Shown piece by piece: positions 5,563-13,018 of a stretch of DNA of 20,456 nt. This DNA comes from Actinomycetes bacterium. GTDB lineage: Bacteria; Actinomycetota; Actinomycetes; Actinomycetales; Microbacteriaceae. The notes below the pieces were generated by a model, which worked only from the letters and a program-made list of their open reading frames with translations, did not search any database and was not told where the DNA came from. The first letter of the stretch is position 1, and every line of letters starts with the position of its first letter. The stretch is taken from positions 1 to 20,456 of the forward strand of contig JAEYVF010000021.1 of assembly GCA_023432005.1 (NCBI GenBank). Reading direction: 5' to 3'. The position numbers and the translations under genes were made by a program.

Positions 5563-6816
5563 ATGAGCAGGAAGCCCGATCCGGTCGCCGCGGCAGACGC
5601 GGCTCTCGACCGCGTCGTCGCCATCCAGGCGCGTATGGACGCGCTCGCGGCCGAGCGCGCGGAGGCCCTGCTCGCTTTCGAGGCGGCCTTCTCCGCGGCC
5701 TATCCCCCGGCCGCGGAGCCCATGCGCGAGCGCGCCGAACGGGCCGAGCTCGCGTGCGCCCTCCGCCTCGCGGAGCGCGCGGTCGACACGCTGCTCGGCG
5801 AGGCGCGCACCCTCGCGCGCGAGCTGCCCTCGACGCTCGCTGCTCTGGCCGACGGCCGGTTCTCGTACCGCCACGCGCAGGTGCTCGTCGACGAGACGGC
5901 GGGGCTCGACCGCGACGATCGCGAGGCGGTCGAGCGGGTGGCCCTCGGCACCGCGGGCACCGAGACGGTCGCGCAGTTCCGGCGCCGCGTACGTCGACTC
6001 CGCGAGCGCCGCGCGCCCGAGACGATGGCCGAGCGGGCCCGCGACGCCCGCGAGGCGCGCGAACTCGTGCTCGACCCTGCCCGCGACGGCATGGCCTACC
6101 TGACGCTCTACACGGATGCCGTGGTCGCCTCCGCCATCTTCACGCGCGCCACGCAGGCCGCGGGTCGCGCGATCGACGACGGCGATCCGCGCACGCTCAC
6201 CCAGCTGCGCGTCGACCTCGTCGTCGACGCCCTCCTCGATCGCGACACCACGCTCGGCGTCGGCCTCTCTCAGCTCGAGCTGATGGGCGCCGATGCCGAG
6301 CACCTTCTCGAGGTGCAGCGCGGCGACCTCGGCCACTTCGTCGGGGTCGTCCCGACCGTGGTCGTGACGGTTCCCGTGCAGACCCTCCTCGGCGGCTGCG
6401 AGCCCGGCGCGCTCGAGGGCGTCGGGCCCATCGATGCGGTGACCGCACGTCGGCTCACGGCTGAGGCGCCCTCCCTCTTCCGGCTGCTGGTCGACCCGGA
6501 GTCGGGAGCCGCTCTCTCCCTCTCCCGCACGAGCTATCGCGTTCCGGAACCGCTGCGACGATGGCTGCGGCTCCGGGACGGCACCTGCCGGTTCCCGATG
6601 TGCTCGATCCCCGCGGGGCGCTGCGATATCGACCACACGCGTGACTGGCATGCCCACGCCGGACCGACTGATCACGACAACCTCGCGCACCTCTCCCGGG
6701 GCCACCACACCCTCAAGCACCACGGGGGCTGGAGTGTGCGCCAGACGCGAGCGGGAACGCTCACGTGGACCTCCTCCCTCGGCCGCGAGTACGCGACCAC
6801 CCCCGAGTCGGCGTGA
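5563..6816 (+). CDS. DUF222 / HNH endonuclease (13E12 repeat family)
   Basis: A 417-residue protein of the 13E12 family, which is multicopy in many actinobacteria. A long helical DUF222 region occupies about residues 1-310 (Ala/Arg/Glu-rich, with FSYRHAQVLVDE near 100-111). The C-terminal HNH nuclease domain contains CRFPMC (342-347), a second Cys in AGRCDIDH, H358, N373 in TDHDNL and the HH pair at 381-382 in SRGHHTLKHH. The Cys pairs probably hold a structural zinc. All metal-ligand positions are intact, so it should be an active DNase in principle, but the physiological role of the family is not known. The ATG lacks a Shine-Dalgarno and is preceded at six bases by TGCTGT, a poor -10. The upstream gap carries palindromic repeats. 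Confidence 0.9.
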   Translation: MSRKPDPVAAADAALDRVVAIQARMDALAAERAEALLAFEAAFSAAYPPAAEPMRERAERAELACALRLAERAVDTLLGEARTLARELPSTLAALADGRFSYRHAQVLVDETAGLDRDDREAVERVALGTAGTETVAQFRRRVRRLRERRAPETMAERARDAREARELVLDPARDGMAYLTLYTDAVVASAIFTRATQAAGRAIDDGDPRTLTQLRVDLVVDALLDRDTTLGVGLSQLELMGADAEHLLEVQRGDLGHFVGVVPTVVVTVPVQTLLGGCEPGALEGVGPIDAVTARRLTAEAPSLFRLLVDPESGAALSLSRTSYRVPEPLRRWLRLRDGTCRFPMCSIPAGRCDIDHTRDWHAHAGPTDHDNLAHLSRGHHTLKHHGGWSVRQTRAGTLTWTSSLGREYATTPESA

Positions 6817-6840
6817 CACCCCCGTCAGGAATGAGGAAGC

Positions 6841-6856
6841 CGGATGTCCGCATCCG
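6841..6856. repeat. Small palindrome before the UvrA-like gene
   Basis: CGGATG and CATCCG form a 6-bp perfect stem around TCCG. It ends four bases before the TAGCGT box of the next gene, where a -35 would normally lie, and so could be an operator. It could also be a weak terminator for the HNH gene. Confidence 0.4.
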
Positions 6857-6860
6857 CCGG

Positions 6861-6866
6861 TAGCGT
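6861..6866 (+). promoter_or_regulatory. -10 box of the UvrA-like gene
   Basis: TAGCGT ends six bases before the ATG at 6873. No Shine-Dalgarno is present, so the mRNA is probably leaderless. Confidence 0.55.
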
Positions 6867-6872
6867 CGCCGT

Positions 6873-9230
6873 ATGACCACCCACCCCGCAGACGGCCACG
6901 ACACCATCCGCGTCACCGGCGCCCGCGAGAACAACCTCAAAGACGTGAGCCTCGAGCTGCCGAAGCGGCGGCTCACTGTCTTCACGGGCGTCTCGGGTTC
7001 CGGCAAGAGCTCGCTCGTCTTCGGCACGATCGCCGCCGAGTCGCAGCGCATGATCAACGAGACCTACCCCGCGTTCGTGCAGGGCTTCATGGCCTCCCTC
7101 GCGCGCCCCGACGTCGACGGGCTCGAGGGGCTCACGACGGCGATCATCGTCGACCAGGAGCGCCTCGGCGCGAACTCGCGGTCGACCGTCGGCACGGTCA
7201 CCGACGCGAACGCGCTCCTGCGCATCCTGTTCAGCAGGCTGGGCGAGCCGCACATCGGCTCGCCGCAGGCGTTCTCGTTCAACATCCCGACCGTGCGGGG
7301 CGGCGGTGCCATCACGATCGAGAAGGGCGACGGCGTCAAGAAGGTCGTGCGCGACTTCGCTCAGCTCGGGGGCATGTGCCCGCGCTGCGAGGGCATGGGG
7401 CAGGTGAACGACATCGACCTCGCGCAGATCTACGACGCCGACAAGTCGCTCAACGAAGGCGCCATCACCGTGCCGGGCTACACGGCCGACGGGTGGGGCA
7501 CGCGCATGTACGCCGACTCAGGATTCTTCCCCGCCGACCTGCCGATCCGCGACTTCACCGAGCAGCAGCTGCACGACTTCCTCTACAAGGAGCCCACGAA
7601 GGTCAAGGTCAGCGGCATCAACATCACCTACGAGGGCCTCGTGGCGCGCATCCAGAAGTCGATGCTCTCGAAAGACCCGGATGCCATGCAGCCGCACATT
7701 CGCGCGTTCGTCGAGCGGGCGGTCGCCTTCCAGCCGTGCCCGGAGTGCGGCGGCACGCGCCTCAACGAGGGCGCGCGCTCGTCGAAGATCGCGGGGATCT
7801 CGATCGCCGATGCGTGCGCCATGCAGATCACCGACCTCGCGGAGTGGGTGCGAGGCCTCGACGAGCCGAGCGTCGCGCCACTGCTCGCCACCCTCCGGCA
7901 CCTACTCGACTCGTTCGTGAGCATCGGCCTCGGCTACCTCTCCCTCGATCGCGCCTCGGGCACCCTCTCGGGCGGCGAAGCGCAGCGCACCAAGATGATC
8001 CGGCACCTCGGCTCGTCGCTCACCGACGTCACCTACGTGTTCGACGAGCCCACGGTCGGCCTCCACCCGCACGACATCCGCCGCATGAACGAGCTGCTGC
8101 TGCGGCTGCGCGACAAGGGCAACACGGTGCTCGTCGTCGAGCACAAGCCCGAGACGATCGCGATCGCCGACCACGTCGTCGACCTCGGCCCACGTGCGGG
8201 CTCCGCGGGCGGCGAGATCGTCTTCGAGGGCACGGTCGAGCAGCTCCGGAAGGCCGACACCCTCACGGGCCGGCACCTCGACGATCGCGCCCGCCTCAAG
8301 GACGCGGTGCGCGAGCCGAGCGGCGCCCTCGAGATCCGCGGCGCGTCGACGCACAACCTGCGAGACGTCGACGTCGACCTCCCGCTCGGCGTGCTCACGG
8401 TCATCACGGGTGTCGCGGGCTCGGGCAAGAGCTCCCTCATCCACGGCTCCGTCAGCCCCCGCGAGGGAGTCGTCACGGTCGACCAGGGCGCCATCCGCGG
8501 CTCACGCCGCAGCAACCCGGCCACCTACACGGGATTGCTCGAGCCGATCCGCAAGGCGTTCGCGAAGGCGAACGGCGTGAAGCCGGCTCTCTTCAGCGCC
8601 AACTCGGAGGGCGCGTGCCCCAACTGCAACGGCGCGGGCGTCATCTACGTCGAGCTCGGCGTCATGGCGGGCGTCGAGACCCCGTGCGAGGTGTGCGAGG
8701 GCCGCCGCTTCGACTCGTCCGTGCTCGAGTACCACCTGGGCGGCCGCGACATCAGCGAGGTGCTCGCGATGCCCGTGAGCGAGGCACTCGAGTTCTTCTC
8801 CGAGGGTGAGGCCGAGCTGCCGGCCGCACGGGCGGTGCTGCAGCGGCTCGTCGACGTCGGTCTCGGCTACCTCGGCATCGGGCAGCCCCTCACGACCCTC
8901 TCGGGAGGCGAGCGCCAGCGCCTCAAGCTCGCCGTGAACATGGCGGAGGACGGCGGCGTCTACGTGCTCGACGAGCCCACGACGGGCCTGCACCTCGCCG
9001 ATGTCGAGGCGCTGCTCGGCCTGCTCGACCGTCTCGTCGACTCCGGCAAGTCGGTCATCGTCATCGAGCACCATCAGGCCGTCATGGCGCACGCCGACTG
9101 GATCGTCGACATCGGCCCCGGCGCGGGCCACGACGGCGGACTGGTCGTATTCGAGGGCACGCCCGCCCAGCTCGTCGCCGACCGCTCGACGCTCACGGGC
9201 CAGCACCTGGCGGAGTACGTCGCCGGCTGA
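6873..9230 (+). CDS. Short UvrA-like ATPase (UvrA2 / class II type)
   Basis: A 785-residue double-ABC ATPase of the UvrA family. First half: Walker A GVSGSGKSS (39-47), signature LSGGE (365-369), Walker B FDEP (390-393). Second half: Walker A GVAGSGKS (513-520), signature LSGGE (676-680), Walker B LDEP (699-702). The C-terminal zinc module is complete (C582, C585, C605, C608). Near the N-terminal half, CPRC at 169-172 and CPEC at 289-292 are present. Classical UvrA is about 950 residues; the missing ~170 fit loss of the UvrB-binding part, as in UvrA2-like proteins tied to damage tolerance or resistance to DNA-binding drugs. It is therefore probably not the main excinuclease subunit. It is followed closely by a base-excision gene. 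Confidence 0.92.
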   Translation: MTTHPADGHDTIRVTGARENNLKDVSLELPKRRLTVFTGVSGSGKSSLVFGTIAAESQRMINETYPAFVQGFMASLARPDVDGLEGLTTAIIVDQERLGANSRSTVGTVTDANALLRILFSRLGEPHIGSPQAFSFNIPTVRGGGAITIEKGDGVKKVVRDFAQLGGMCPRCEGMGQVNDIDLAQIYDADKSLNEGAITVPGYTADGWGTRMYADSGFFPADLPIRDFTEQQLHDFLYKEPTKVKVSGINITYEGLVARIQKSMLSKDPDAMQPHIRAFVERAVAFQPCPECGGTRLNEGARSSKIAGISIADACAMQITDLAEWVRGLDEPSVAPLLATLRHLLDSFVSIGLGYLSLDRASGTLSGGEAQRTKMIRHLGSSLTDVTYVFDEPTVGLHPHDIRRMNELLLRLRDKGNTVLVVEHKPETIAIADHVVDLGPRAGSAGGEIVFEGTVEQLRKADTLTGRHLDDRARLKDAVREPSGALEIRGASTHNLRDVDVDLPLGVLTVITGVAGSGKSSLIHGSVSPREGVVTVDQGAIRGSRRSNPATYTGLLEPIRKAFAKANGVKPALFSANSEGACPNCNGAGVIYVELGVMAGVETPCEVCEGRRFDSSVLEYHLGGRDISEVLAMPVSEALEFFSEGEAELPAARAVLQRLVDVGLGYLGIGQPLTTLSGGERQRLKLAVNMAEDGGVYVLDEPTTGLHLADVEALLGLLDRLVDSGKSVIVIEHHQAVMAHADWIVDIGPGAGHDGGLVVFEGTPAQLVADRSTLTGQHLAEYVAG

Positions 9231-9244
9231 GTCCGCGGCGGTGG

Positions 9245-9250
9245 CACGAT
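9245..9250 (+). promoter_or_regulatory. Possible -10 box of the HhH-GPD gene
   Basis: CACGAT ends six bases before the ATG at 9257. If active, the base-excision and P-type ATPase genes could be transcribed independently of the UvrA-like gene. Confidence 0.4.
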
Positions 9251-9256
9251 GGACGC

Positions 9257-9838
9257 ATGCCCACCGTGCACCTCACCGGCGAACCGGATGCCGACCGCCT
9301 GCTCTCCGAGAGCCCGCTCGCGCTGCTGATCGGCATGCTTCTCGATCAGCAGGTTCCCATGGAGACGGCGTTCGCCGGGCCCGAGAAGCTCCGTGAGCGG
9401 ATGGGCGGCGAGCTCGACGCCGCGACTATCGCCGACGCCGACCCCGAGGCGCTCGCGGAGCTCTTCAAGGAGTCCCCTGCCATCCACCGCTTCCCGGGCT
9501 CGATGGCGGCACGCGTGCAGACCCTCTCTCGCACGATCGTCGACGATTGGCACGGCGACGCCGCCGCCATCTGGACCGACGGCTCACCCGACGGGACTAC
9601 CGTGCTGCGGCGACTCAAGGCGCTCCCGGGCTTCGGCGACCAGAAGGCGCGCATCTTCCTCGCGCTCCTCGGCAAGCAGTACGGCCTCGACGCCGCGGGA
9701 TGGCGCGAGGCGGCCGGCGAGTACGGCGAGGAGGGCTCGCTGCGCTCGGTCGCCGACATCGTCGACGCGGACTCGCTCGCCAAGGTGCGCGCCCACAAGA
9801 AGGCCATGAAGGCGGCGGCCAAAGACGCCAAGGCCTGA
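9257..9838 (+). CDS. HhH-GPD-type base excision DNA repair protein
   Basis: A 193-residue protein of an actinobacterial HhH-GPD family annotated as base-excision repair. LALLIGMLLDQQVPMETAF (21-39) is the family's early helix. LPGFGDQKARIFLALLGKQ (123-141) is the helix-hairpin-helix DNA-binding element, with K130 where bifunctional HhH-GPD glycosylases often keep their catalytic lysine. No iron-sulfur cysteines are present. The C-terminal end is Lys/Ala-rich. The lesion specificity cannot be read from sequence, and catalysis has to my knowledge not been shown for this subfamily. It lies 26 bp after the UvrA-like gene and one base before the P-type ATPase start. Confidence 0.88.
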   Translation: MPTVHLTGEPDADRLLSESPLALLIGMLLDQQVPMETAFAGPEKLRERMGGELDAATIADADPEALAELFKESPAIHRFPGSMAARVQTLSRTIVDDWHGDAAAIWTDGSPDGTTVLRRLKALPGFGDQKARIFLALLGKQYGLDAAGWREAAGEYGEEGSLRSVADIVDADSLAKVRAHKKAMKAAAKDAKA

Positions 9839-9839
9839 C

Positions 9840-11729
9840 GTGCGCCCGGCCCGCCGCGTCATCCGCCTCGCCCGCCGCTACTGGGCGGTCACGCTCACCC
9901 TCGTGATCGGGCTGCTCGGCATCGTGCTCGCCGCCACGGGGGTCGGCTGGCTCGTCGCGTGGGCGTTCAGCGCGTACGCCCTCGCGATCGCCGCATGGCA
10001 GGCGGTCGGTATGGTGCGCGAGCTCCTGCGCGGCCACTTCGGGCTCGACGTGCTCGCGATCACGGCGATAGTCGCGACCGTCGCGGTCGGCGAGTTCGTG
10101 GCGGCGCTACTCGTCGTGCTCATGCTGACGGGCGGCGAGGCGCTCGAGGACTACGCCAACCGGCGGGCCAAGCGGGAGCTCGACGCCCTGCTCGCCCGCG
10201 CCCCTCTGCGCGCCCATGTGCAACGCGACGGCGACATCCGCGACGTCGACGTGGACGAGGTCGTCGTGGGCGACGTGCTGCTCGTGCGGCCGTCGGAGGT
10301 CATCCCCGTCGACGGCGCCCTCCTGTCCCCCGCCGCGAGCGTCGACCAGTCCTCGCTCACGGGCGAGAGCATCCCCGTCGACAAGTCCGCGGGCGACGAA
10401 CTCCTCTCGGGCACGATCAACGGCGCGGAGGCGATCGAGCTGCGGGCGACCGCAACGGCCGCCGCGAGCCAGTACCAGCAGATCGTGGCACTCGTGGCCG
10501 AGGCATCCGAGAGCCGCGCCCCCGTGGTGCGCCTCGCCGACCGCTACGCGGTGCCGTTCACGGCGTTCGCGCTCGTGCTCGGCGGGGTCGCCTGGATCGT
10601 GTCGGGTGAGCCCGCGCGCTTCGCGGAGGTGCTCGTGCTCGCGACCCCGTGCCCGCTGCTCATCGCGGCGCCCGTCGCGTTCGTCGGCGGCATGAGCCGC
10701 GCGGCGCGCGACGGCATCATCGTCAAGGGCGGCAGCGTGCTCGAGCGGCTCGCGGCCGCCCGCACGGTCGTGTTCGACAAGACCGGCACGCTGACGCATG
10801 GCTCGCCCGACATCACGGAGGTGCGTCCCGCGCCCGGCTTCACCGAGGACGAGCTGCTCGCCGCCGTCGCGAGCGCCGAGGAGTACTCCTCGCACGTGCT
10901 CGCGAGCTCCATGATCCGCGAGGCGGCGTCACGCGGCCTCGCGCGCACCGAGGCGACGCGCGCCCGCGAGGTCGCCACCAACGGCGTCGAGGCGGAGATC
11001 GCGGGGCGCCGGGTGGTCGTCGGCAAGTTCCGCTTCGTCGCCGAGCACGCCCCGGACGCCCGCCGCACACACATCGCGCCCGGCGAGCTCGCCGTCTACA
11101 CGGCGATCGACGGGCGTTACGCGGGCGCGATCCTCGCGAGCGACGTCGTGCGGGGCAACGCGCGGTCGACCCTCGAGCGCCTGAACGCGCTCGGCGTGCA
11201 CCGCACCGTCATGCTCACGGGAGACGCGCGCGAGACGGCCGAGCACGTCGCGTCCGGTCTCGGCATCTCGGAGGTGCGCGCGGAGTGCCTGCCCGCCGAC
11301 AAGGTCGAGGCTGTGGCCGGGCTGCCCGAGCGGCCCGTCATCATGGTGGGGGACGGCGTGAACGACGCCCCCGTGCTCGCGGCCTCGGATGTGGGCATCG
11401 CGATGGGCGCGAAGGGCGCCACCGCCGCGAGCGAGTCGGCGGACGCGGTCGTGCTCGTCGACGACATCGCGCGCGTCGCCGACGCCGTCGTCATCGGCCG
11501 CCGCACGGTGAGCGTCGCGCTGCAGAGCATCTGGCTCGGCATCGCGGCGTCCGTCGGCCTCATGATCGTCGCGGCGTTCGGCGTGATCCCGGCGACCGCG
11601 GGCGCGCTCCTGCAGGAGCTCGTCGACCTCGTGACGATCCTCGCGGCCCTGCGCGCGATCGGGTCGAAGCGCGACGACGCGCGGATGCGCGAGCCCCTCG
11701 CGCATCGCGAGCCCGTCGCGGTCAGCTGA
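9840..11729 (+). CDS. Heavy-metal P1B-type ATPase with TPC motif
   Basis: A 629-residue metal-transporting P-type ATPase in the cytoplasmic membrane. Two or more N-terminal helices precede the actuator loop with TGE (174-176). The metal-site helix carries T269-P270-C271 in place of the common CPC. DKTGT begins with the phosphorylated D313, and the hinge GDGVND is at 504-509. C-terminal helices include LLQELVDLVTILAALRA. There is no N-terminal metal-binding domain. The usual His-Pro pair of the nucleotide domain reads SSHVLASS here, keeping His but not Pro. TPC differs from copper (CPC) and zinc/cadmium (CPC plus Asp) types, so the transported metal is uncertain. The GTG start lies one base after the glycosylase stop, suggesting cotranscription. 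The end overlaps ldh by 8 bp. Confidence 0.9.
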   Translation: MRPARRVIRLARRYWAVTLTLVIGLLGIVLAATGVGWLVAWAFSAYALAIAAWQAVGMVRELLRGHFGLDVLAITAIVATVAVGEFVAALLVVLMLTGGEALEDYANRRAKRELDALLARAPLRAHVQRDGDIRDVDVDEVVVGDVLLVRPSEVIPVDGALLSPAASVDQSSLTGESIPVDKSAGDELLSGTINGAEAIELRATATAAASQYQQIVALVAEASESRAPVVRLADRYAVPFTAFALVLGGVAWIVSGEPARFAEVLVLATPCPLLIAAPVAFVGGMSRAARDGIIVKGGSVLERLAAARTVVFDKTGTLTHGSPDITEVRPAPGFTEDELLAAVASAEEYSSHVLASSMIREAASRGLARTEATRAREVATNGVEAEIAGRRVVVGKFRFVAEHAPDARRTHIAPGELAVYTAIDGRYAGAILASDVVRGNARSTLERLNALGVHRTVMLTGDARETAEHVASGLGISEVRAECLPADKVEAVAGLPERPVIMVGDGVNDAPVLAASDVGIAMGAKGATAASESADAVVLVDDIARVADAVVIGRRTVSVALQSIWLGIAASVGLMIVAAFGVIPATAGALLQELVDLVTILAALRAIGSKRDDARMREPLAHREPVAVS

Positions 11730-12675
11730 TCCCGAGCTGCTCGAGCGAGCGGCGGATCGTGTCGGCCGACGCCACGAAGCGCTCGTGCTCCTCGTCGTCG
11801 AACGGCAGATCGATCACGCGGCGCACGCCCGATCCGTCCACGACACTCGGCACCGAGAGCGCGACGCCGCTCACCCCGCGGTAGTTGTCGAGCACGCTCG
11901 AGACGGGGAGCACGGCGCCCTCGTCGCGCAGGATCGCCTCGACGATGCGCGCCCCCGAGAGGCCGATCGCGTAGTTCGTCGCGCCCTTGCCCGCGATCAC
12001 CTGGTAGGCGGCGTTCTTCACGTCGTCCGCGATGCGGTCGAGCTCGGCGCGCAGAAGCGGGCCGCCGCCGGCATCCCAGTGGGCGATGGGCACGGGGCCG
12101 ATGCGCGCCTGCGACCAGAGGGGGAACTCGGAGTCGCCGTGCTCGCCGACGATCATCGCGTGCGTGCTCGACGCGGCGACGCCGAGCCGCTCGGCGAGCA
12201 GCCACTTGAGGCGCGCCGAGTCGAGCACGGTGCCCGACGCGAAGACGCGGGATGCGGGCAGCCCGGAGAACCGCTGGGCCGCGACGGCGAGCACGTCGCA
12301 CGGGTTCGACACGATCACGAAAACGGCTCCCGGCGCCCTCTCGACGAGCTCGGGCATGAGCTCGCGGATGATGCCGACGTTGACGCCTGCGAGCTCAAGG
12401 CGCGTCTGGCCGGGCTTCTGCTTCGCGCCCGCGGTCACGACGACGACGTTCGAGCCGTCGACGACCCCGAGGTCCGAGCCACCCGTGATGCGCGAGGCGC
12501 CCGTGAACGGCGTGCCGTGGGCGAGGTCGAGCACCTCCGCCTCCACGCGCGCCGTTTCGATGTCGTAGAGCGCCACCTCCCGCGCGGATCGGCGGATGAG
12601 GGCGGCGTAGGCGAGCGAGGTGCCGACGGCCCCCGCCCCGATCACGGTGAGCTTCGCGTTCTCGATGACGGGCAT
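11722..12675 (-). CDS. ldh: L-lactate dehydrogenase
   Basis: A 317-residue NAD-dependent L-lactate dehydrogenase that interconverts pyruvate and lactate in the cytoplasm. The Rossmann glycine motif is GAGAVG (13-18). In the substrate loop AKQKPGQTRLEL, Q86 at the specificity position marks lactate rather than malate dehydrogenase, with catalytic R92 after it. D152 and R155 precede the catalytic H179 in VGEHGDSEFPLWS. Length is normal. Its stop lies inside the end of the convergent P-type ATPase gene. CAGGAT six bases upstream of the ATG suggests its own leaderless promoter, and the hairpin-rich gap separates it from the der operon on the same strand. Confidence 0.95.
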   Translation of the reverse strand: MPVIENAKLTVIGAGAVGTSLAYAALIRRSAREVALYDIETARVEAEVLDLAHGTPFTGASRITGGSDLGVVDGSNVVVVTAGAKQKPGQTRLELAGVNVGIIRELMPELVERAPGAVFVIVSNPCDVLAVAAQRFSGLPASRVFASGTVLDSARLKWLLAERLGVAASSTHAMIVGEHGDSEFPLWSQARIGPVPIAHWDAGGGPLLRAELDRIADDVKNAAYQVIAGKGATNYAIGLSGARIVEAILRDEGAVLPVSSVLDNYRGVSGVALSVPSVVDGSGVRRVIDLPFDDEEHERFVASADTIRRSLEQLGIS

Positions 12676-12681
12676 GATCCG

Positions 12682-12687
12682 ATCCTG
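12682..12687 (-). promoter_or_regulatory. Possible -10 box of ldh
   Basis: On the minus strand CAGGAT ends six bases before the ATG at 12675. TTCCGC, 17 bases further upstream, is only a weak -35. No Shine-Dalgarno is seen. Confidence 0.4.
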
Positions 12688-12716
12688 GCGGATGCGGTGC
12701 GCGCGCGGAACACAGA

Positions 12717-12759
12717 GGTGGTCGAGGAGCGCCGCGAAGCGACGCGTCTCGAGACCACC
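12717..12759. repeat. Palindromic intergenic repeat, copy 2
   Basis: This 43-bp element begins GGTGGTCGAGGA and ends TCTCGAGACCACC, so its ends are perfect inverted repeats of seven bases. The arms meet at GC-GAA-GC. It is the second copy of the element at 5411-5452 and lies 42 bp upstream of the ldh start. Confidence 0.85.
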
Positions 12760-12764
12760 GCCCG

Positions 12765-13018
12765 CTTGCGCTTCTCCCGCATCCGCTCTCGCGCTGCGCG
12801 CTCCGTGGCGGACCGCGGCCGAGACGGCCGCGGCGCGTCCGGCGCGAAGGTCAGAAATGACCTTCGCGGAAGCGCAAGCTCAACGCTTGCGCTTCTCCCG
12901 GATCCGCCGGCGCTGCGCGCTCCGTGGCGGACCGCGGCCGAGACGGCCGCGGCGCGTGCGGCGCGAAGGTCAGAAATGACCTTCGCGGAAGCGCAAGCTC
13001 AACGCTTGCGCTTCTCCC
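12765..13018 (-). repeat. Tandem ~119-bp units with three hairpins, derived from the der 3' end
   Basis: CTTGCGCTTCTCCCG recurs at 12765, 12886 and 13005. The third copy is the coding end of der. Between them lie two nearly identical units of 121 and 119 bp. Each unit holds a 9-bp GC hairpin with AGA loop (12813-12833; 12932-12952), an 11-bp hairpin with GAAA loop (12843-12868; 12962-12987) and a hairpin of AAGCGCAAGC facing GCTTGCGCTT (second unit: 12989-13013, across the der stop codon). The whole 12676-12998 gap has no gene. Confidence 0.9.
12962..12987 (-). terminator. Hairpin terminator candidate after der
   Basis: CGCGAAGGTCA and TGACCTTCGCG make a perfect 11-bp stem around a four-base loop, 12 bases after the der stop on the minus strand. 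An identical hairpin follows at 12843-12868. No U-tract is present. The position fits termination of the scpA-der operon before ldh. Confidence 0.65.

Noticed and set aside
6873..9230. Canonical UvrA of the excinuclease complex
   Set aside because: It is about 170 residues too short and uvrB/uvrC are not adjacent; the short UvrA2-like class fits better.
12717..13018. A CRISPR-like array
   Set aside because: The repeats are long tandem units without spacers and no cas gene is present; they derive from the end of der.
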